Source: Salivita marina
GTDB lineage: Bacteria > Pseudomonadota > Gammaproteobacteria > Pseudomonadales > Azotimanducaceae
Reading direction: 5' to 3'
Length of the DNA: 64,000 bases
Assembly (NCBI GenBank): GCA_038144425.1
Contig: JAYQNS010000002.1
Coordinates: 186,001 to 250,000, forward strand
Made by a program: the position numbers and the translations under genes. This document shows, piece by piece, positions 34,721 through 45,221 of this stretch (positions are counted from its first letter, which is position 1; each line of letters begins with the position of its first letter). The notes below the pieces were generated by a model that saw only the letters and a program-made list of their open reading frames with translations, made no database searches and was not told the origin of the DNA.

Positions 34721-36091
34721 ATGGCAAAGAAAGTCTTTATCCGTACCTACGGTTGCCAGATGAATGAGTACGACTCGGCGCGCATGCTTGATGCGCTGCG
34801 CGAGGGGCAGGCCATGGAGTCCACGGACCGCCCCGAGGACGCCGATCTCATTCTCCTGAACACCTGTTCCATTCGCGAGAAGGCGCAGGAGAAGGTCTTC
34901 AGCGAGCTGGGGCGCTACCGTTCGCTCAAGGCCGACAAGCCCGATCTCCTTATTGGCGTCGGTGGCTGCGTGGCCAGCCAGGAAGGGCACGCCATCGCCG
35001 ATCGGGCGCCCTTCGTGGATTTGGTGTTCGGCCCCCAAACCCTGCATCGCCTGCCGGAGATGATCGACGAGCGCCGCGCCGGCGCGGCCCTGGGGGCCAA
35101 GCACCAGCCGCCCCTGGTAGATATCTCCTTTCCTGAAATCGAAAAGTTCGATCGCCTTCCGGAGCCCCGGGCCGAAGGCCCTACGGCCTTTGTCTCGATC
35201 ATGGAGGGGTGTTCGAAGTACTGCAGCTTCTGCGTGGTGCCCTACACCCGGGGAGAGGAAATCAGCCGCCCCTTGGAACCGGTGCTTGCGGAATGCGAGG
35301 CCCTCGCCCGGGGCGGGGTTCGGGAGATCAATCTTCTCGGGCAGAACGTGAATGCCTATCGGGGACCCACGGCCGATGGCGCGGTTGCAGACCTAGCGGA
35401 GCTCATCACCCACGTGGCGGCCATCGACGGCATCGATCGCATCCGCTTCACCACCAGCCACCCCATGGAGTTCTCCGAGAGCTTGATCGAGGTGTACGGC
35501 GAGGTGCCGGAGCTGGTGAATTACCTCCATCTCCCGGTGCAGTCGGGCTCCGATCGAATTTTGGCGCTCATGAAACGGGGGCATACCATCCTCGAGTACA
35601 AGGCTAAGGTGCGGAAGCTCCGAGCCCTGCGCCCCGACTTGGTGATGTCCACGGATCTCATCGTGGGCTTCCCTGGGGAAACGGCCCAGGATTTCGAAGC
35701 CACCATGAACCTCGTAGCGGATATCGACTTCGACTACTCCTTTAGCTTCATTTATAGCCGTCGCCCGGGCACGCCAGCGGCCGATCTCCAGGATCCGATC
35801 CCGGAGGAAGAGAAGAAGGCGCGCCTTGCGCTCTTGCAGGCGCGGCTTCGGCAGCAGGGCATGAACCGCAGCCAAAGCCTCATCGGATCCTTTCAGCGTA
35901 TTCTCGTGGAAGGCCCCTCGAAGAAGGATCCGGGGCAGCTGGCTGGGCGCACGGAGTGCAACCGGGTTGTGAATTTTCGCAGCGAGGATCCTGGGCTCCA
36001 CGGCACCTTCGTCGATGTACTGATCGCCGAAGCCCTGCCGAATTCCCTGCGCGGGGAGTTGATTGCCTATGAGGATGGCACGCCGCTTTAG
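34721..36091 (+). CDS. miaB: tRNA-2-methylthio-N6-dimethylallyladenosine synthase
   Basis: MiaB adds the methylthio group to i6A37 of tRNAs reading UNN codons. The 456-residue radical-SAM methylthiotransferase has an N-terminal UPF0004 domain with its three cysteines ([28 protein letters not shown]), the radical-SAM cluster motif [14 protein letters not shown], and a C-terminal TRAM domain with [11 protein letters not shown]. It starts the usual gammaproteobacterial miaB-ybeZYX-lnt block, but an inverted aldose-epimerase gene follows it here. Confidence 0.97.
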   Translation: MAKKVFIRTYGCQMNEYDSARMLDALREGQAMESTDRPEDADLILLNTCSIREKAQEKVFSELGRYRSLKADKPDLLIGVGGCVASQEGHAIADRAPFVDLVFGPQTLHRLPEMIDERRAGAALGAKHQPPLVDISFPEIEKFDRLPEPRAEGPTAFVSIMEGCSKYCSFCVVPYTRGEEISRPLEPVLAECEALARGGVREINLLGQNVNAYRGPTADGAVADLAELITHVAAIDGIDRIRFTTSHPMEFSESLIEVYGEVPELVNYLHLPVQSGSDRILALMKRGHTILEYKAKVRKLRALRPDLVMSTDLIVGFPGETAQDFEATMNLVADIDFDYSFSFIYSRRPGTPAADLQDPIPEEEKKARLALLQARLRQQGMNRSQSLIGSFQRILVEGPSKKDPGQLAGRTECNRVVNFRSEDPGLHGTFVDVLIAEALPNSLRGELIAYEDGTPL

Positions 36092-36969
36092 GGTGCGAAC
36101 CTCTCCTCTCGCAGGGCGATAGAGAGGTGGAGGCTTTCCCCGGGCGCGAGGGCGACCACGCCGCGGGCGTAAGGGTCGGCCGCGGTCAGGCCGTTTGGAC
36201 AGGCCGTGACGGGCTCGCAGCAGAAGAAATCGGACGCTTCCGGTAGATACAGCACGGCCCCCCGGAAGGGCGAGCGTGGCGCGCTGCTCCAGGCCAGGCG
36301 AAGGGCCTGGCCGGGCCAGGCGAGGGCCCCCTGGGCCGGGCCCTCAAAGCAGTGATCCCACACCGTTTCCTCCACGGCCCAGCGCGCTTTGGGAAGCGGC
36401 ACGGGCTGGCTTGGAAGGTCCCGTTCATCGCTTTCCCATTGCTGTTTGAATGCGGTGCCGAGCCTGGCGCCGGCGCTCGGGAAATAGGGGTGCCAGCCCA
36501 GCTGGGCGGGCGCGGAGGCGCGGTGTCGGTTGGTCAACGTCATGGTGAGCGCGAGCCCCCAGGGGTGCAGAGCGAAGTGCTGCTTTGCCCGGAAGGCGAA
36601 GGGCCAGGCATCGTCCCCAGGATGGTCTAGGGATAGGGTGATGGCGCTGGCCCCTTTGGAAGCGACGGCCCAGCGCCGTTCCCAGCCCACGCCATGGAGC
36701 GCATGGGGCGTCGCCAGGGGGTGGGGTGGGAGGGTGTAGTTGACCCCAGCCCAGGAAAAGCGCCCGTCGGCCAAGCGGCCGATGAAGGGCAGGAGCGGAT
36801 AGGCCCCGTGATAGCGCGACGAGGTCTCGGTGGCCGCGGAGCCATCCCGCTTGGCCTCACCCCCGGCCTTGAGCCAGGGCTGTTTGCCTTTGAGCAGTTC
36901 CACCACCACCCCGCCTTCAAGGCCGACGGTAAGGGTAAAGGGACCAGCAGTGCAGGAAACGGTATCCAT
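36088..36969 (-). CDS. Aldose 1-epimerase family protein
   Basis: I start at the ATG at 36969, giving 293 residues; the longer reading upstream has no support. The galactose mutarotase-like fold is suggested by [23 protein letters not shown], the [12 protein letters not shown] motif with the catalytic-type histidine, the [19 protein letters not shown] segment, and [13 protein letters not shown] near the end. Enzymes of this fold interconvert sugar anomers. Its stop shares TTAG with the miaB stop. It interrupts the miaB-ybeZ order, so it looks inserted. Confidence 0.85.
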   Translation of the reverse strand: MDTVSCTAGPFTLTVGLEGGVVVELLKGKQPWLKAGGEAKRDGSAATETSSRYHGAYPLLPFIGRLADGRFSWAGVNYTLPPHPLATPHALHGVGWERRWAVASKGASAITLSLDHPGDDAWPFAFRAKQHFALHPWGLALTMTLTNRHRASAPAQLGWHPYFPSAGARLGTAFKQQWESDERDLPSQPVPLPKARWAVEETVWDHCFEGPAQGALAWPGQALRLAWSSAPRSPFRGAVLYLPEASDFFCCEPVTACPNGLTAADPYARGVVALAPGESLHLSIALREERFAP

Positions 36970-37039
36970 GGCGGGCGTCACTCTCTTGTCATCCCGGGCC
37001 TGCAGCCTACGAGGTCGAAGGCGACCGCGCGAGCCCGCG

Positions 37040-37069
37040 TTGACTTCTCTGCCCTTCGGCAGGTATGAA
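37040..37069 (+). promoter_or_regulatory. Candidate sigma-70 promoter for the ybeZ operon
   Basis: TTGACT at 37040-37045 and TATGAA at 37064-37069 are separated by 18 bases and match the sigma-70 boxes at five and four of six positions. A 5-bp hairpin, CTGCC-CTTC-GGCAG, lies between them. The element stands in the 221-base gap between the inverted epimerase gene and ybeZ, where a promoter is needed because miaB transcription is separated from ybeZ by an antisense gene. This gap holds no other recognisable feature. Confidence 0.45.
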
Positions 37070-37190
37070 GCGCCCATGGGGTAGGTTCGGGCGCAGCCCC
37101 GAGTTCCAAGGATCCCCCAAGGAGGCCACAGCGGTGACCCGAAGAGCAGCGCAGGGCGGTGTGCGAGGGGTTGCCAGCCGGCGACAACGA

Positions 37191-38243
37191 ATGGTCAGTA
37201 GGGAGCAGACAAACGGCTTGAGCACCGTAGAAACTCTTACGCTAGAACCCAATGAGCCGCAGCGCCTCGCGCGCCTCTGCGGACCCTTTGACCAAAACCT
37301 GAAGCAGATTGAAAGGCGCCTCGGGATCGAGATTCGGAACCGAGGAAATGCCTTCCATCTTGCCGGGGATGGCGAAGGGGTCGCCCGCGCCGGGCGCCTA
37401 CTTCATCGTCTTTATCGGGAAACGCTAGGGGAAGAGGGCGTAACGCCGGAGCAGGTGCATCTGCATCTTCAGGAAGCGCGGGCGGAAGTGCCGACGCCCC
37501 CCCAGCCCCCGGCGCCGGGTTTGCCGGCCCTTTCCCCGGCTGGGGGTATCGTGCGGGAGGCCCCGGTAGAAGATGGCTCACTGATTAGGACCCGTCGGAA
37601 AACCGTGAAGCCCCGGGGAGAGAATCAGCGAGGCTATGTGCAAGCGGTGCGCAATCATGACGTCTGCTTTGGCATTGGGCCCGCAGGGACGGGCAAAACC
37701 TACCTGGCCGTGGCCTGTGCGGTTGAGGCGCTGGAGACGGAGCGCGTGGCTCGCATTCTCCTGGTCCGCCCGGCGGTGGAAGCGGGAGAGAAGCTCGGGT
37801 TCCTTCCCGGTGATCTCTCGCAAAAAATCGACCCCTACCTGCGCCCCCTCTATGACGCGCTCTATGAAATGCTCGGTTTCGAGCGGGTCCACAAGCTCAT
37901 CGAGCGCAACGTCATTGAGGTCGCGCCCCTTGCCTACATGCGCGGGCGAACGCTCAACAACGCCTTTGTGATTTTGGATGAATCTCAGAACACGACCGTA
38001 GAGCAGATGAAGATGTTCCTCACGCGCTTGGGCTTTGGGTCCACTGCCGTGATCACGGGGGATGCGACCCAGGTCGACTTGCCCCGGGGCACGCGTTCGG
38101 GCCTCGTACAGGTGGCGGAAATCCTCCGGGATGTGGCGGGCATCCACTTCACCCACTTTGGGTCCAAGGACGTGGTACGCCATCCTTTGGTGCAGCGTAT
38201 TGTCGAGGCCTACGACCGATTCGAGGCGGACAGCGAGGGGTGA
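37191..38243 (+). CDS. ybeZ: PhoH-like ATPase YbeZ
   Basis: The 350-residue protein has a KH-like N-terminal region ([20 protein letters not shown]) and the PhoH ATPase domain with [21 protein letters not shown] (Walker A), [20 protein letters not shown], and [11 protein letters not shown] (Walker B). YbeZ works with YbeY in RNA quality control and ribosome maturation. The start is uncertain: the ATG at 37191 has no ribosome site, whereas a TTG at 37218 follows TAGGGAG and would give the usual family N-terminus ([12 protein letters not shown]). The TGA overlaps the ybeY GTG. Confidence 0.93.
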   Translation: MVSREQTNGLSTVETLTLEPNEPQRLARLCGPFDQNLKQIERRLGIEIRNRGNAFHLAGDGEGVARAGRLLHRLYRETLGEEGVTPEQVHLHLQEARAEVPTPPQPPAPGLPALSPAGGIVREAPVEDGSLIRTRRKTVKPRGENQRGYVQAVRNHDVCFGIGPAGTGKTYLAVACAVEALETERVARILLVRPAVEAGEKLGFLPGDLSQKIDPYLRPLYDALYEMLGFERVHKLIERNVIEVAPLAYMRGRTLNNAFVILDESQNTTVEQMKMFLTRLGFGSTAVITGDATQVDLPRGTRSGLVQVAEILRDVAGIHFTHFGSKDVVRHPLVQRIVEAYDRFEADSEG

Positions 38244-38701
38244 GCGGTCCTCCCTTTTTGACCGTCCAGCGCGCCTGCGCCGGACGGACACCCACCAATG
38301 GCGCCTTTCGCACCTGGGTCGAAGCCGCCCTTCGGGGCGCGCAAGCCCTTCCCGGAGCCCTCGTGCTGCGCATCGTCGATGAAGCGGAGGGCGCGGAGCT
38401 GAACCAGGCCTGGCGCAAGCGCGGCGCGGCGACCAACGTGCTGAGCTTCCCCGCCGATCTGCTGGAGAATCCAGCGTTCCGCGTGCTCGGGGATTTGGTG
38501 CTCTGCGCGCCGGTGGTGCGCCGTGAAGCCCGGGCCCAGGGAAAGCGCCAGGCAGCCCACTGGGCCCATCTAGTGATTCATGGCACGCTGCATTTATTAG
38601 GGTACGATCACGTCGTAAAGACTGAAGCCGAGGCCATGGAGGCGCTGGAGTGTTCGGTGCTTGCGGGGCTGGGGTTTCCGGACCCCTACCAGACGGATTA
38701 G
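38240..38701 (+). CDS. ybeY: Endoribonuclease YbeY
   Basis: The 153-residue metalloprotein has the zinc-binding motif [15 protein letters not shown] near residue 115 and the TNVLSFPAD strand typical of YbeY. It acts in 16S rRNA maturation and ribosome quality control. The start is GTG and overlaps the ybeZ stop by four bases, so the two are translated together. Confidence 0.96.
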   Translation: MSGPPFLTVQRACAGRTPTNGAFRTWVEAALRGAQALPGALVLRIVDEAEGAELNQAWRKRGAATNVLSFPADLLENPAFRVLGDLVLCAPVVRREARAQGKRQAAHWAHLVIHGTLHLLGYDHVVKTEAEAMEALECSVLAGLGFPDPYQTD

Positions 38702-38716
38702 AGAGAACGCAGCGTG

Positions 38717-39574
38717 ATGTCGGACGGTAGCAACAGCGAAGGGTCGAGTCCTAAGGGCTGGCTTGAGCGCCTGACCCAGGCCTTCTCGAGCGAGCCCGCA
38801 AGCCGAAGAGAACTCATGACCATCATCCGCGACGCCGCGGAACGGTCGCTCCTAGATGCGGAAGCACTCAGCATTATCGACGGGGCCATGGCGGTCTCGG
38901 AGATGCAGGCCCGGGACATCATGATCCCCCGCAGTCAGGTCGTCTTTGTACCCGACGATGCGGCCCCGCGAGATTTCCTACCCCTCGTCATTGATTCCCA
39001 ACACTCTCGCTTCCCCGTGCTCGATGAAGAAGCCGATGACGTGAAGGGCATCCTCCACGCAAAGGATCTGCTCCCCTTGTTGCTGAGCGGCAAGGTGGAC
39101 CAGTTCAAGCTTCGGGATCACATGCGCCCGGCCCCGATCATTCCGGAAAGTAAGCGCTTGAACGTGTTGCTCACGGAGTTCCGGGAAAATCGCAATCACA
39201 TGGCCATTGTGGTGGACGAGTACGGTGGGGTGGCGGGGGTGGTCACTATTGAAGACGTGCTCGAGCAGATCGTCGGGGAAATCGAGGATGAGCACGACGT
39301 CCACGACGACAGCCTGATCAAACAGCTCGACGCCAGCGCCTGGAGCGTAAAGGCCGTCACCCCCATCGAGGACTTCAACGAGCGTTTCGGTACGCAGTTT
39401 TCCGACGAAGAGTTCGACACCATTGGGGGGATCATCACCCAGCGCTTTGGCCACGTGCCCCAGCGGGAGGAGACCATCACCGTAGGGCGGCTGCGCTTTC
39501 GGGTGTTGAATGCCGACAGCCGGCGTATTCGCCTGCTCCACGTGGTGCGCCTCCCGGAGCGCGCGGCGGAGTGA
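38717..39574 (+). CDS. corC: CorC/HlyC family CBS-domain protein
   Basis: The 285-residue protein has a short N-terminal region, two CBS domains (starting at DIMIPRSQVVFV and PAPIIPESKRLNVLL) containing the VVDEYGGVAGVVTIEDVLEQIVG signature, and the C-terminal CorC_HlyC transporter-associated domain (FNERFGTQFSDEEFDTIGG). CorC is linked to magnesium and cobalt efflux and, in this operon, to ribosome and membrane functions. I take the ATG at 38717; a GTG one codon earlier is possible. lnt overlaps the stop by four bases. Confidence 0.94.
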   Translation: MSDGSNSEGSSPKGWLERLTQAFSSEPASRRELMTIIRDAAERSLLDAEALSIIDGAMAVSEMQARDIMIPRSQVVFVPDDAAPRDFLPLVIDSQHSRFPVLDEEADDVKGILHAKDLLPLLLSGKVDQFKLRDHMRPAPIIPESKRLNVLLTEFRENRNHMAIVVDEYGGVAGVVTIEDVLEQIVGEIEDEHDVHDDSLIKQLDASAWSVKAVTPIEDFNERFGTQFSDEEFDTIGGIITQRFGHVPQREETITVGRLRFRVLNADSRRIRLLHVVRLPERAAE

Positions 39575-41082
39575 AGCATTGGGGGGCGGGGGGCCTCGCC
39601 CTTCTCAGCGGTGTCCTTATCCCCCTGGGTCTTGCCCCCTTTTCCTGGACCCTGGCTGGGCTGGTGGCCCCGGCCTGTCTTTTCCTGGCCCTCGAAGGGG
39701 CGACCCCGCGGCAGGCCCTTGGGCTCGCCTACCTATCGGGGCTCGGCCGCTATGGGCTTGGGGTTTCCTGGGTCTATGTCAGCATTCAGCAACACGGGGG
39801 TGCCTCCCCCGCCCTTGCCGGAGCGCTCGTGGTCGTCTTTGTGGCCTTCCTCGCGCTGCTGCCCGCGGCCTTTGGGGCCCTCTATGCGGCCCTGGCGCCT
39901 CGCCATGGGCTGGGCCGGGGTAGCGCCTTCGTACTGGCCTGGCTCGGCCTTGAGGCCTTTCTCGGTGTTTTCCTGACGGGCTTTCCTTGGCTGCGCCTGG
40001 GCTATACGCAGGAGGGCTCGGCCCTGGCGGGCTACGCGCCCCTGCTGGGGGTGCTGGGGGTTTCCCTGGTGACGGCGGCCTTTGGCGTAGGGCTCGCCCA
40101 GCTCCTGATCGCCCTTTGGCGCGGGCCCCGGCGCGCGGCTCAAGCTCTGGCGCTGCTTGGGGTTGGGGCCGGGCTCTGGCTGGGCGGCGCGGCGGCGCAG
40201 CGCGTATCCTTCACCGAGCCCGCGGGGCCAGCGCTCTCCGTGGCTCTGGTGCAGGGCGCCGTGCCCCAGCAGGTCAAATGGGATCCAGCGGCTCGAAGCG
40301 AGATCATTGCGCGTTATGAGCGCCTCTCCGCCCCCCATCTTGGTGCCGACGTCCTGTTTTGGCCCGAGGCCGCCCTGCCAGTCTTTGCGACCCGGGCGCC
40401 TGAGCTTCTCGCGCGCCTACAGCATTCCCTGGCCGAGGCGGGCAGCGCCCTGGTGCTCGGGATCCCCGATATCACCCCCGATCCCGCCACCCCGAACGTA
40501 CTCCGCTTTCAGAATACGGCGCAGGTGCTCGGCGCTGGCAGCGGGCGCTATGTGAAGCACCATCTTGTGCCCTTCGGGGAATACGTGCCTCTGGAGGGCC
40601 TGCTTCGCGGGCTGATCGCCTTTCTCGATCTGCCCATGTCCCGGGCGCTCCCGGGGCCGGCGGTGCAACCTGCCCTGAAGGCCGCGGGGCAGCGCTGGGC
40701 CACCCCGATTTGCTATGAGGTGGTGTTTCCGAGCCTCGTTCGGGAGCTTGCGCGGGACGCCACGGTATTGGCGACGTTGTCCAATGACGCGTGGTTTGGG
40801 GATTCCCTCGGGCCCGAGCAGCATCACCAAATGGCCCGCTTCCGGGCTCGGGAGCTGGGGCGGCCCATGGTGCGCGTTACCAACGATGGGGTAACGGCGC
40901 TGATCAATGCTCAGGGGGAGGAAATGGACCGCCTGCCGCGCTTCAGCCCCGCCGTGCTCCCGGGGCTGGTGCTGCCCCAGCGAGGCCTGACGCCCTATGC
41001 CCGCTTCGGCGATGGCCCCCTTTGGGCCCTGGCCCTGGGCCTCCTGGGCCTTGCCCTTCGGGGCCATCGACGGGACGGCTAG
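39571..41082 (+). CDS. lnt: Apolipoprotein N-acyltransferase
   Basis: Lnt transfers the third acyl chain to outer-membrane lipoproteins at the inner membrane. The 503-residue protein has several N-terminal membrane segments and then a nitrilase-like periplasmic domain. The catalytic triad is visible as the glutamate in LFWPEAALPVF, the lysine in YVKHHLVPFGEYVP, and the cysteine in TPICYEVVFPSLV. A final membrane segment closes the protein. The start is GTG. Four lipoproteins are coded in this window and would be substrates. Confidence 0.97.
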   Translation: MKHWGAGGLALLSGVLIPLGLAPFSWTLAGLVAPACLFLALEGATPRQALGLAYLSGLGRYGLGVSWVYVSIQQHGGASPALAGALVVVFVAFLALLPAAFGALYAALAPRHGLGRGSAFVLAWLGLEAFLGVFLTGFPWLRLGYTQEGSALAGYAPLLGVLGVSLVTAAFGVGLAQLLIALWRGPRRAAQALALLGVGAGLWLGGAAAQRVSFTEPAGPALSVALVQGAVPQQVKWDPAARSEIIARYERLSAPHLGADVLFWPEAALPVFATRAPELLARLQHSLAEAGSALVLGIPDITPDPATPNVLRFQNTAQVLGAGSGRYVKHHLVPFGEYVPLEGLLRGLIAFLDLPMSRALPGPAVQPALKAAGQRWATPICYEVVFPSLVRELARDATVLATLSNDAWFGDSLGPEQHHQMARFRARELGRPMVRVTNDGVTALINAQGEEMDRLPRFSPAVLPGLVLPQRGLTPYARFGDGPLWALALGLLGLALRGHRRDG

Positions 41083-41113
41083 CCTAGGGTACGTGCTATT
41101 CTTTCGCTTTTAG

Positions 41114-41130
41114 GGGCCAAGGCTTGGCCC
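41114..41130. repeat. Palindrome in the leuS leader
   Basis: GGGCCAAG-G-CTTGGCCC is a perfect 8-base inverted repeat with a single central base, 39 bases before the leuS ATG. The tiny spacer suits a DNA-binding site better than a hairpin, and no T run follows. What binds it, if anything, is unknown. Confidence 0.5.
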
Positions 41131-41169
41131 GGTCTTCGTTCCTCCGCGTCAAAGGAAAACCGCGTCGCC

Positions 41170-43671
41170 ATGACCTCTGCGTCTACCCCCGCCTACGACC
41201 CCGCCGCCGTTGAAGCAGACGCGCAAGCGCGCTGGGCTGAAGATCGCGTCTTTGAAGCTGACGATCAGGGCGAGGCGCCCTTCTACTGTCTTTCCATGTT
41301 TGCTTACCCGAGCGGGCAGATGCACATGGGGCACGTGCGGTGCTACACCCTCGGGGACGTGATCGCTCGCTACCAGCGTCTGAAAGGTCGCACGGTGCTC
41401 CAGCCCGTGGGCTGGGACGCCTTCGGGCTTCCGGCGGAGAACGCCGCCATCAAGAACCAGGTGCCGCCGGCCCAGTGGACCTACGCCAACATCGACGCCA
41501 TGCGGGCGCAGTTTAAGCGCTTGGGTCTGGCCCTCGATTGGTCTCGGGAATTCGCCACCTGCGATCCTAGCTACTACCGCTGGGAGCAATGGATGTTCCT
41601 GAAGCTCGTGGAAAAGGGGCTCGTGGAGCGCCAAACCACCACGGTGAATTGGGACCCCGTAGATCAAACGGTGCTGGCCAACGAACAGGTGGAGAACGGC
41701 CGAGGGTGGCGCTCCGGGGCATTGATCGAGCGCCGGGAGATGCCCCAGTGGACCCTCAAGATTACCCGCTACGCCGATGAGCTGGCGGATGCCCTAGACG
41801 CCATGGATGGTTGGCCCGAGCAGGTCCGCGCCATGCAACGCAACTGGATCGGGCGCTCTGAGGGCGTAGATATTGACTTCACCGTCGAGGCGCCGGGCCG
41901 CACGCCGCCGGTGTCGACGCTCACCGTCTACACTACGCGCCCCGATACCTTTTTCGGCTGCACCTACGTCGCCGTGGCCCCCGATCACCCCCTGGCGAAG
42001 GCCGCGGCGGAGGACGACCCGGCCCTCGCGGCCTTTCGCGCAGAGTGCCAGAAGGTACGGGCGGCAGAAGCCGATCTGGCCACCCAGGAGAAGCTTGGCC
42101 TACCCACCCCATTCACCGCACGCCATCCCCTCACGGGCGCCCCTCTGCCCATCTGGGTGGCTAACTTTGTCCTCATGGACTACGGCACGGGGGCTGTCAT
42201 GGCCGTGCCCGGGCACGACGAGCGGGATTTTGAATTCGCCCAAAAGTACGGACTGCCCATCGTGCAGGTGGTGGCGCCGAAGGCAGATTCGGAGGCGGCG
42301 GCGGACCTTTCTCAGGCGGCCTACACCAGCAAGGACGGGGTGCTCGTGAACTCCCCCGGTTTTGACGGACTGGCCTTCCCGGAGGCCTTCGATGGCATTG
42401 CGAGCGCTCTCGAAGGGAAGGGCGCGGGGCGTCGCCGGGTGAACTATCGGCTGCGCGACTGGGGCGTGTCCCGGCAGCGCTACTGGGGCTGTCCCATCCC
42501 CATGATTCTCTGCGAGGGTTGCGGCCCCGTGCCCGTGCCCGAGGCGGAACTTCCCGTGGTGCTGCCCACGGACGTGGTCTTCGAGGGCGTCGCCTCGCCG
42601 TTGAAAACTGAGGCCCTGGCAGCTTGGCGAAAGGTGGACTGCCCGCGCTGCGGCGCCGCGGCGGAACGGGAAACGGACACCTTCGATACCTTCATGGAAT
42701 CGAGCTGGTACTACGCACGCTTCGCCTGCGCGGATAACGATAGCGTCATGCTCGATGAGCGAGCCAAGAAGTGGACCCCGGTGGATCATTACGTGGGCGG
42801 CATTGAGCATGCCGTACTCCACCTCCTATACAGCCGCTTCTACCATAAGCTCCTGCGGGACGAGGGGCTCGTGGACTCGGACGAGCCCTTTAAGCGCCTG
42901 CTCCTCCTGGGGATGGTGTTGAAGGATGGGCGGAAGATGTCGAAGTCCGCCGGGAATATCGTGTCCCCGAATGAGTTGATCGACCGGCACGGGGCCGACG
43001 CGCTGCGGACCTTCATGATGTTTGCGGCCCCCCCGGACCAAACGGTGGAGTGGAGCGACTCCGGCGTCGACGGCGCTACGCGCTTCCTGCGCCGGCTTTG
43101 GGGGCAGGTGCAGACTCACCTTGCGGCGACCCCGGAGGTGCGGCCGGCGCCGGATCCCGCCGCCTTATCTGATAGCGGAAAGGCCCTGCGCCGCCTGGCC
43201 CATGAAACGCTCGCCAAGGCCGATGACGATTTCGGCCGTCGCCTTGCCTTCAATACTGTGGTTTCGGCGGTCATGAGTCTCAGCAACGAGCTTGGCCGCT
43301 TTGAGGGCGACGACGATGCGGCTTGGGCCCTGCGCCAGGAAGTGCTGTCCATTGCGGTGCAGGTGCTTTCGCCCATTGCGCCCCACCTGTGCCATCGCCT
43401 GTGGCTCGATTTGGGGCACCCCCGCTCGGTCGTCGAAGGCCCCTGGCTGACGGTGGATGAAGCCGCCCTGGCCCGGGATGAAATCGACCTCGTGGTACAG
43501 GTGAACGGAAAGCTGCGCGGCAAATTGACGGTGCCGGCGCAAGCGGATCAAGCCGCGGCGGAGGCCCGGGCCCGGGAGGAGGAGAACGTGCTGCGGCACC
43601 TCGAGGGGAAAATGCTGCGCAAGGTGATCTACGTGCCCGGCAAACTCTTGAATTTTGTGGTGGGAGGTTAA
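41170..43671 (+). CDS. leuS: Leucyl-tRNA synthetase
   Basis: The 833-residue class I synthetase has the HIGH-type motif as [14 protein letters not shown] near residue 50, the editing domain with [16 protein letters not shown] near 255, and the KMSKS loop in [11 protein letters not shown] near 590. A zinc-type pair of CxxC motifs lies around residues 450-500. The gene is followed after one base by lptE and then holA, as in many gammaproteobacteria. Confidence 0.98.
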   Translation: MTSASTPAYDPAAVEADAQARWAEDRVFEADDQGEAPFYCLSMFAYPSGQMHMGHVRCYTLGDVIARYQRLKGRTVLQPVGWDAFGLPAENAAIKNQVPPAQWTYANIDAMRAQFKRLGLALDWSREFATCDPSYYRWEQWMFLKLVEKGLVERQTTTVNWDPVDQTVLANEQVENGRGWRSGALIERREMPQWTLKITRYADELADALDAMDGWPEQVRAMQRNWIGRSEGVDIDFTVEAPGRTPPVSTLTVYTTRPDTFFGCTYVAVAPDHPLAKAAAEDDPALAAFRAECQKVRAAEADLATQEKLGLPTPFTARHPLTGAPLPIWVANFVLMDYGTGAVMAVPGHDERDFEFAQKYGLPIVQVVAPKADSEAAADLSQAAYTSKDGVLVNSPGFDGLAFPEAFDGIASALEGKGAGRRRVNYRLRDWGVSRQRYWGCPIPMILCEGCGPVPVPEAELPVVLPTDVVFEGVASPLKTEALAAWRKVDCPRCGAAAERETDTFDTFMESSWYYARFACADNDSVMLDERAKKWTPVDHYVGGIEHAVLHLLYSRFYHKLLRDEGLVDSDEPFKRLLLLGMVLKDGRKMSKSAGNIVSPNELIDRHGADALRTFMMFAAPPDQTVEWSDSGVDGATRFLRRLWGQVQTHLAATPEVRPAPDPAALSDSGKALRRLAHETLAKADDDFGRRLAFNTVVSAVMSLSNELGRFEGDDDAAWALRQEVLSIAVQVLSPIAPHLCHRLWLDLGHPRSVVEGPWLTVDEAALARDEIDLVVQVNGKLRGKLTVPAQADQAAAEARAREEENVLRHLEGKMLRKVIYVPGKLLNFVVGG

Positions 43672-43672
43672 G

Positions 43673-44164
43673 GTGGCGCGAAAAAGCTGGCTCGTCGTTC
43701 TTCTGGTCCTCAGCCTCGCCCTGGCGGGCTGCGGCTTTCGCCCCGCGGGGCCCCTTTCCCTCGCCCGCGGGGCAAACACGGACGTGGCGGATCGCCCGGG
43801 GCGGTCCGGGGTGGGCTTTGAGGTGGCTCAGCAGTTGCGCCTCGAAGCCCAGGGCCTAAGCGACGATGCCCCGGCGCTGCGCCTCCGCATTCTGGAGGAG
43901 CGCTTTGATGAGCGCCCCCTGACCATTACCTCTGGCGCTCGGGTTGGGGAGTTCGAGCTCATCACCACGGTGCGCTTTGACCTGCTCGCGGAAGACGGAA
44001 CGCCTCTTTTGGAGCCCCAGACCCTCATCACCGACGCCCTCTACCTTCGGGATCGGGGCCAGCTGCTCGGATCCCGGGAGGAAGCCCGAACGCTGCGCCG
44101 GGAAATGGTTCAGCGTCTTGCTCGGCGCATGCTGCAGGCAGCCATGGTTAAGGCAGCGCCTTAG
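43673..44164 (+). CDS. lptE: LPS-assembly lipoprotein LptE
   Basis: The 163-residue lipoprotein has the signal LVVLLVLSLALAGC followed by GFRP, the usual LptE N-terminus. It forms the plug of the LptD outer-membrane channel that inserts lipopolysaccharide. I used the GTG at 43673 since GGAGG lies just upstream; the open frame extends further but overlaps leuS. Sequence conservation is low, so the call leans on the lipobox, length and its place between leuS and holA. Confidence 0.93.
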   Translation: MARKSWLVVLLVLSLALAGCGFRPAGPLSLARGANTDVADRPGRSGVGFEVAQQLRLEAQGLSDDAPALRLRILEERFDERPLTITSGARVGEFELITTVRFDLLAEDGTPLLEPQTLITDALYLRDRGQLLGSREEARTLRREMVQRLARRMLQAAMVKAAP

Positions 44165-44168
44165 GGCC

Positions 44169-45221
44169 ATGCGGCTCCGGGACGAGCGCCAGCTGGCCGA
44201 GACGCTCCAGAGGGGCCTCCCCCGCGCCGTCCTCCTCACCAGTGACGAACCGCTCCTGGTTCAGGAAGCGGCGGATAAGGTCCGGGAAGCGGCTCTCGCT
44301 GCGGGTGTGGACGAACGGGTCCCCTTTTACGTGGATAGCCCAAGCTTCGATTTCCGCGAGCTCCTAGATAGCAGCGCGTCCCTTTCCCTGTTTGCCTCCC
44401 GGCGCCTTCTAGAGCTGCGCCTCGGTAGCGCGGGGCTAGGGCAGCAGGGCTCGGCCGCGGTGCTTGAATGGTTGGCCGGAGACAGCGACGACGTGCTGCT
44501 GGTGCTGGCGCCCCGCTTGGATGCGCGAGCCCAGAAGGCAAAGTGGGTCCTCGCTTTGGAGAAGGAAGGGGTGCACCTGCCGCTCTGGCCACCGGGGCTC
44601 GATGGCATGACGCGCTGGGTTCAGCAGCGGCTTCGCCGCGCCCAGGTGACCGTGGATGAGGAAGGGCTGACCTTCCTGGTTAGCCGCCTTGAAGGGAATT
44701 TATTGGCCGCTGCCCAAGTTGTGGATCGCCTCGCTCTTCAGGGCGGGGGCAAGGCCTGGACCGTCGAGAACCTTGCTGAGGAACTCGACGACGACGCCCG
44801 CTACACGCCCTTTGAGCTGATCGACGCGGCCCTGGCCGGGGACGGCGCCCGGGCCCACCGTATGCTCGCCGTGCTTCGGGAGGAGGGCCTTGAACCTCTG
44901 GCTCTGGTGGCGCTTCTGGCTCGGGAGCTCCGCATCCTTCTCGGGCTTCGGGAGGCCGCTGACCGCGGGTCATCGCTTGGTGCCGCCATGGCCAGCGCTC
45001 GGGTGCTCAAGCGCCGACAGGGCCTGGTGGAGCGCGCCCTGCGGCGCCTGTCTCGGGCCGTACTGGCCGGTGCTCTTCGCGATCTTGCCCTCGTCGATCA
45101 GGGCGCCAAGGGCATGAACGCCGTGGTGCCCTTCGAGGAGCTTGATCGTCTGCTGCTGCGCCTCGCGGGCTATCGCACCACCCCCCTGGCCTTACGCAGC
45201 CGGCGCTACCTCGAGTCCTAG
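44169..45221 (+). CDS. holA: DNA polymerase III subunit delta
   Basis: HolA opens the sliding clamp as part of the clamp loader. The 350-residue protein has the expected opening (VLLTSDEPLLVQEAADKVRE), the SPSFDFRELLDSSASLSLFASRRLLELRL block, and the C-terminal AVVPFEELDRLLLRLAG helices. The start at 44169 lies four bases after the lptE stop. nadD, which often follows holA, is absent; a convergent phosphatase gene comes next and the two stops share CTAG. Confidence 0.95.
   Translation: MRLRDERQLAETLQRGLPRAVLLTSDEPLLVQEAADKVREAALAAGVDERVPFYVDSPSFDFRELLDSSASLSLFASRRLLELRLGSAGLGQQGSAAVLEWLAGDSDDVLLVLAPRLDARAQKAKWVLALEKEGVHLPLWPPGLDGMTRWVQQRLRRAQVTVDEEGLTFLVSRLEGNLLAAAQVVDRLALQGGGKAWTVENLAEELDDDARYTPFELIDAALAGDGARAHRMLAVLREEGLEPLALVALLARELRILLGLREAADRGSSLGAAMASARVLKRRQGLVERALRRLSRAVLAGALRDLALVDQGAKGMNAVVPFEELDRLLLRLAGYRTTPLALRSRRYLES

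Noticed and set aside
36970..37190. Possible small gene in the gap before ybeZ (frame starting at 37065)
   Set aside because: The frame runs into ybeZ, has no ribosome site, is arginine-rich and overlaps the candidate promoter.
41083..41169. T-box or leader-peptide attenuation for leuS
   Set aside because: No T-box core, no leucine-rich short ORF and no terminator with a T run are visible; only a short palindrome is present.
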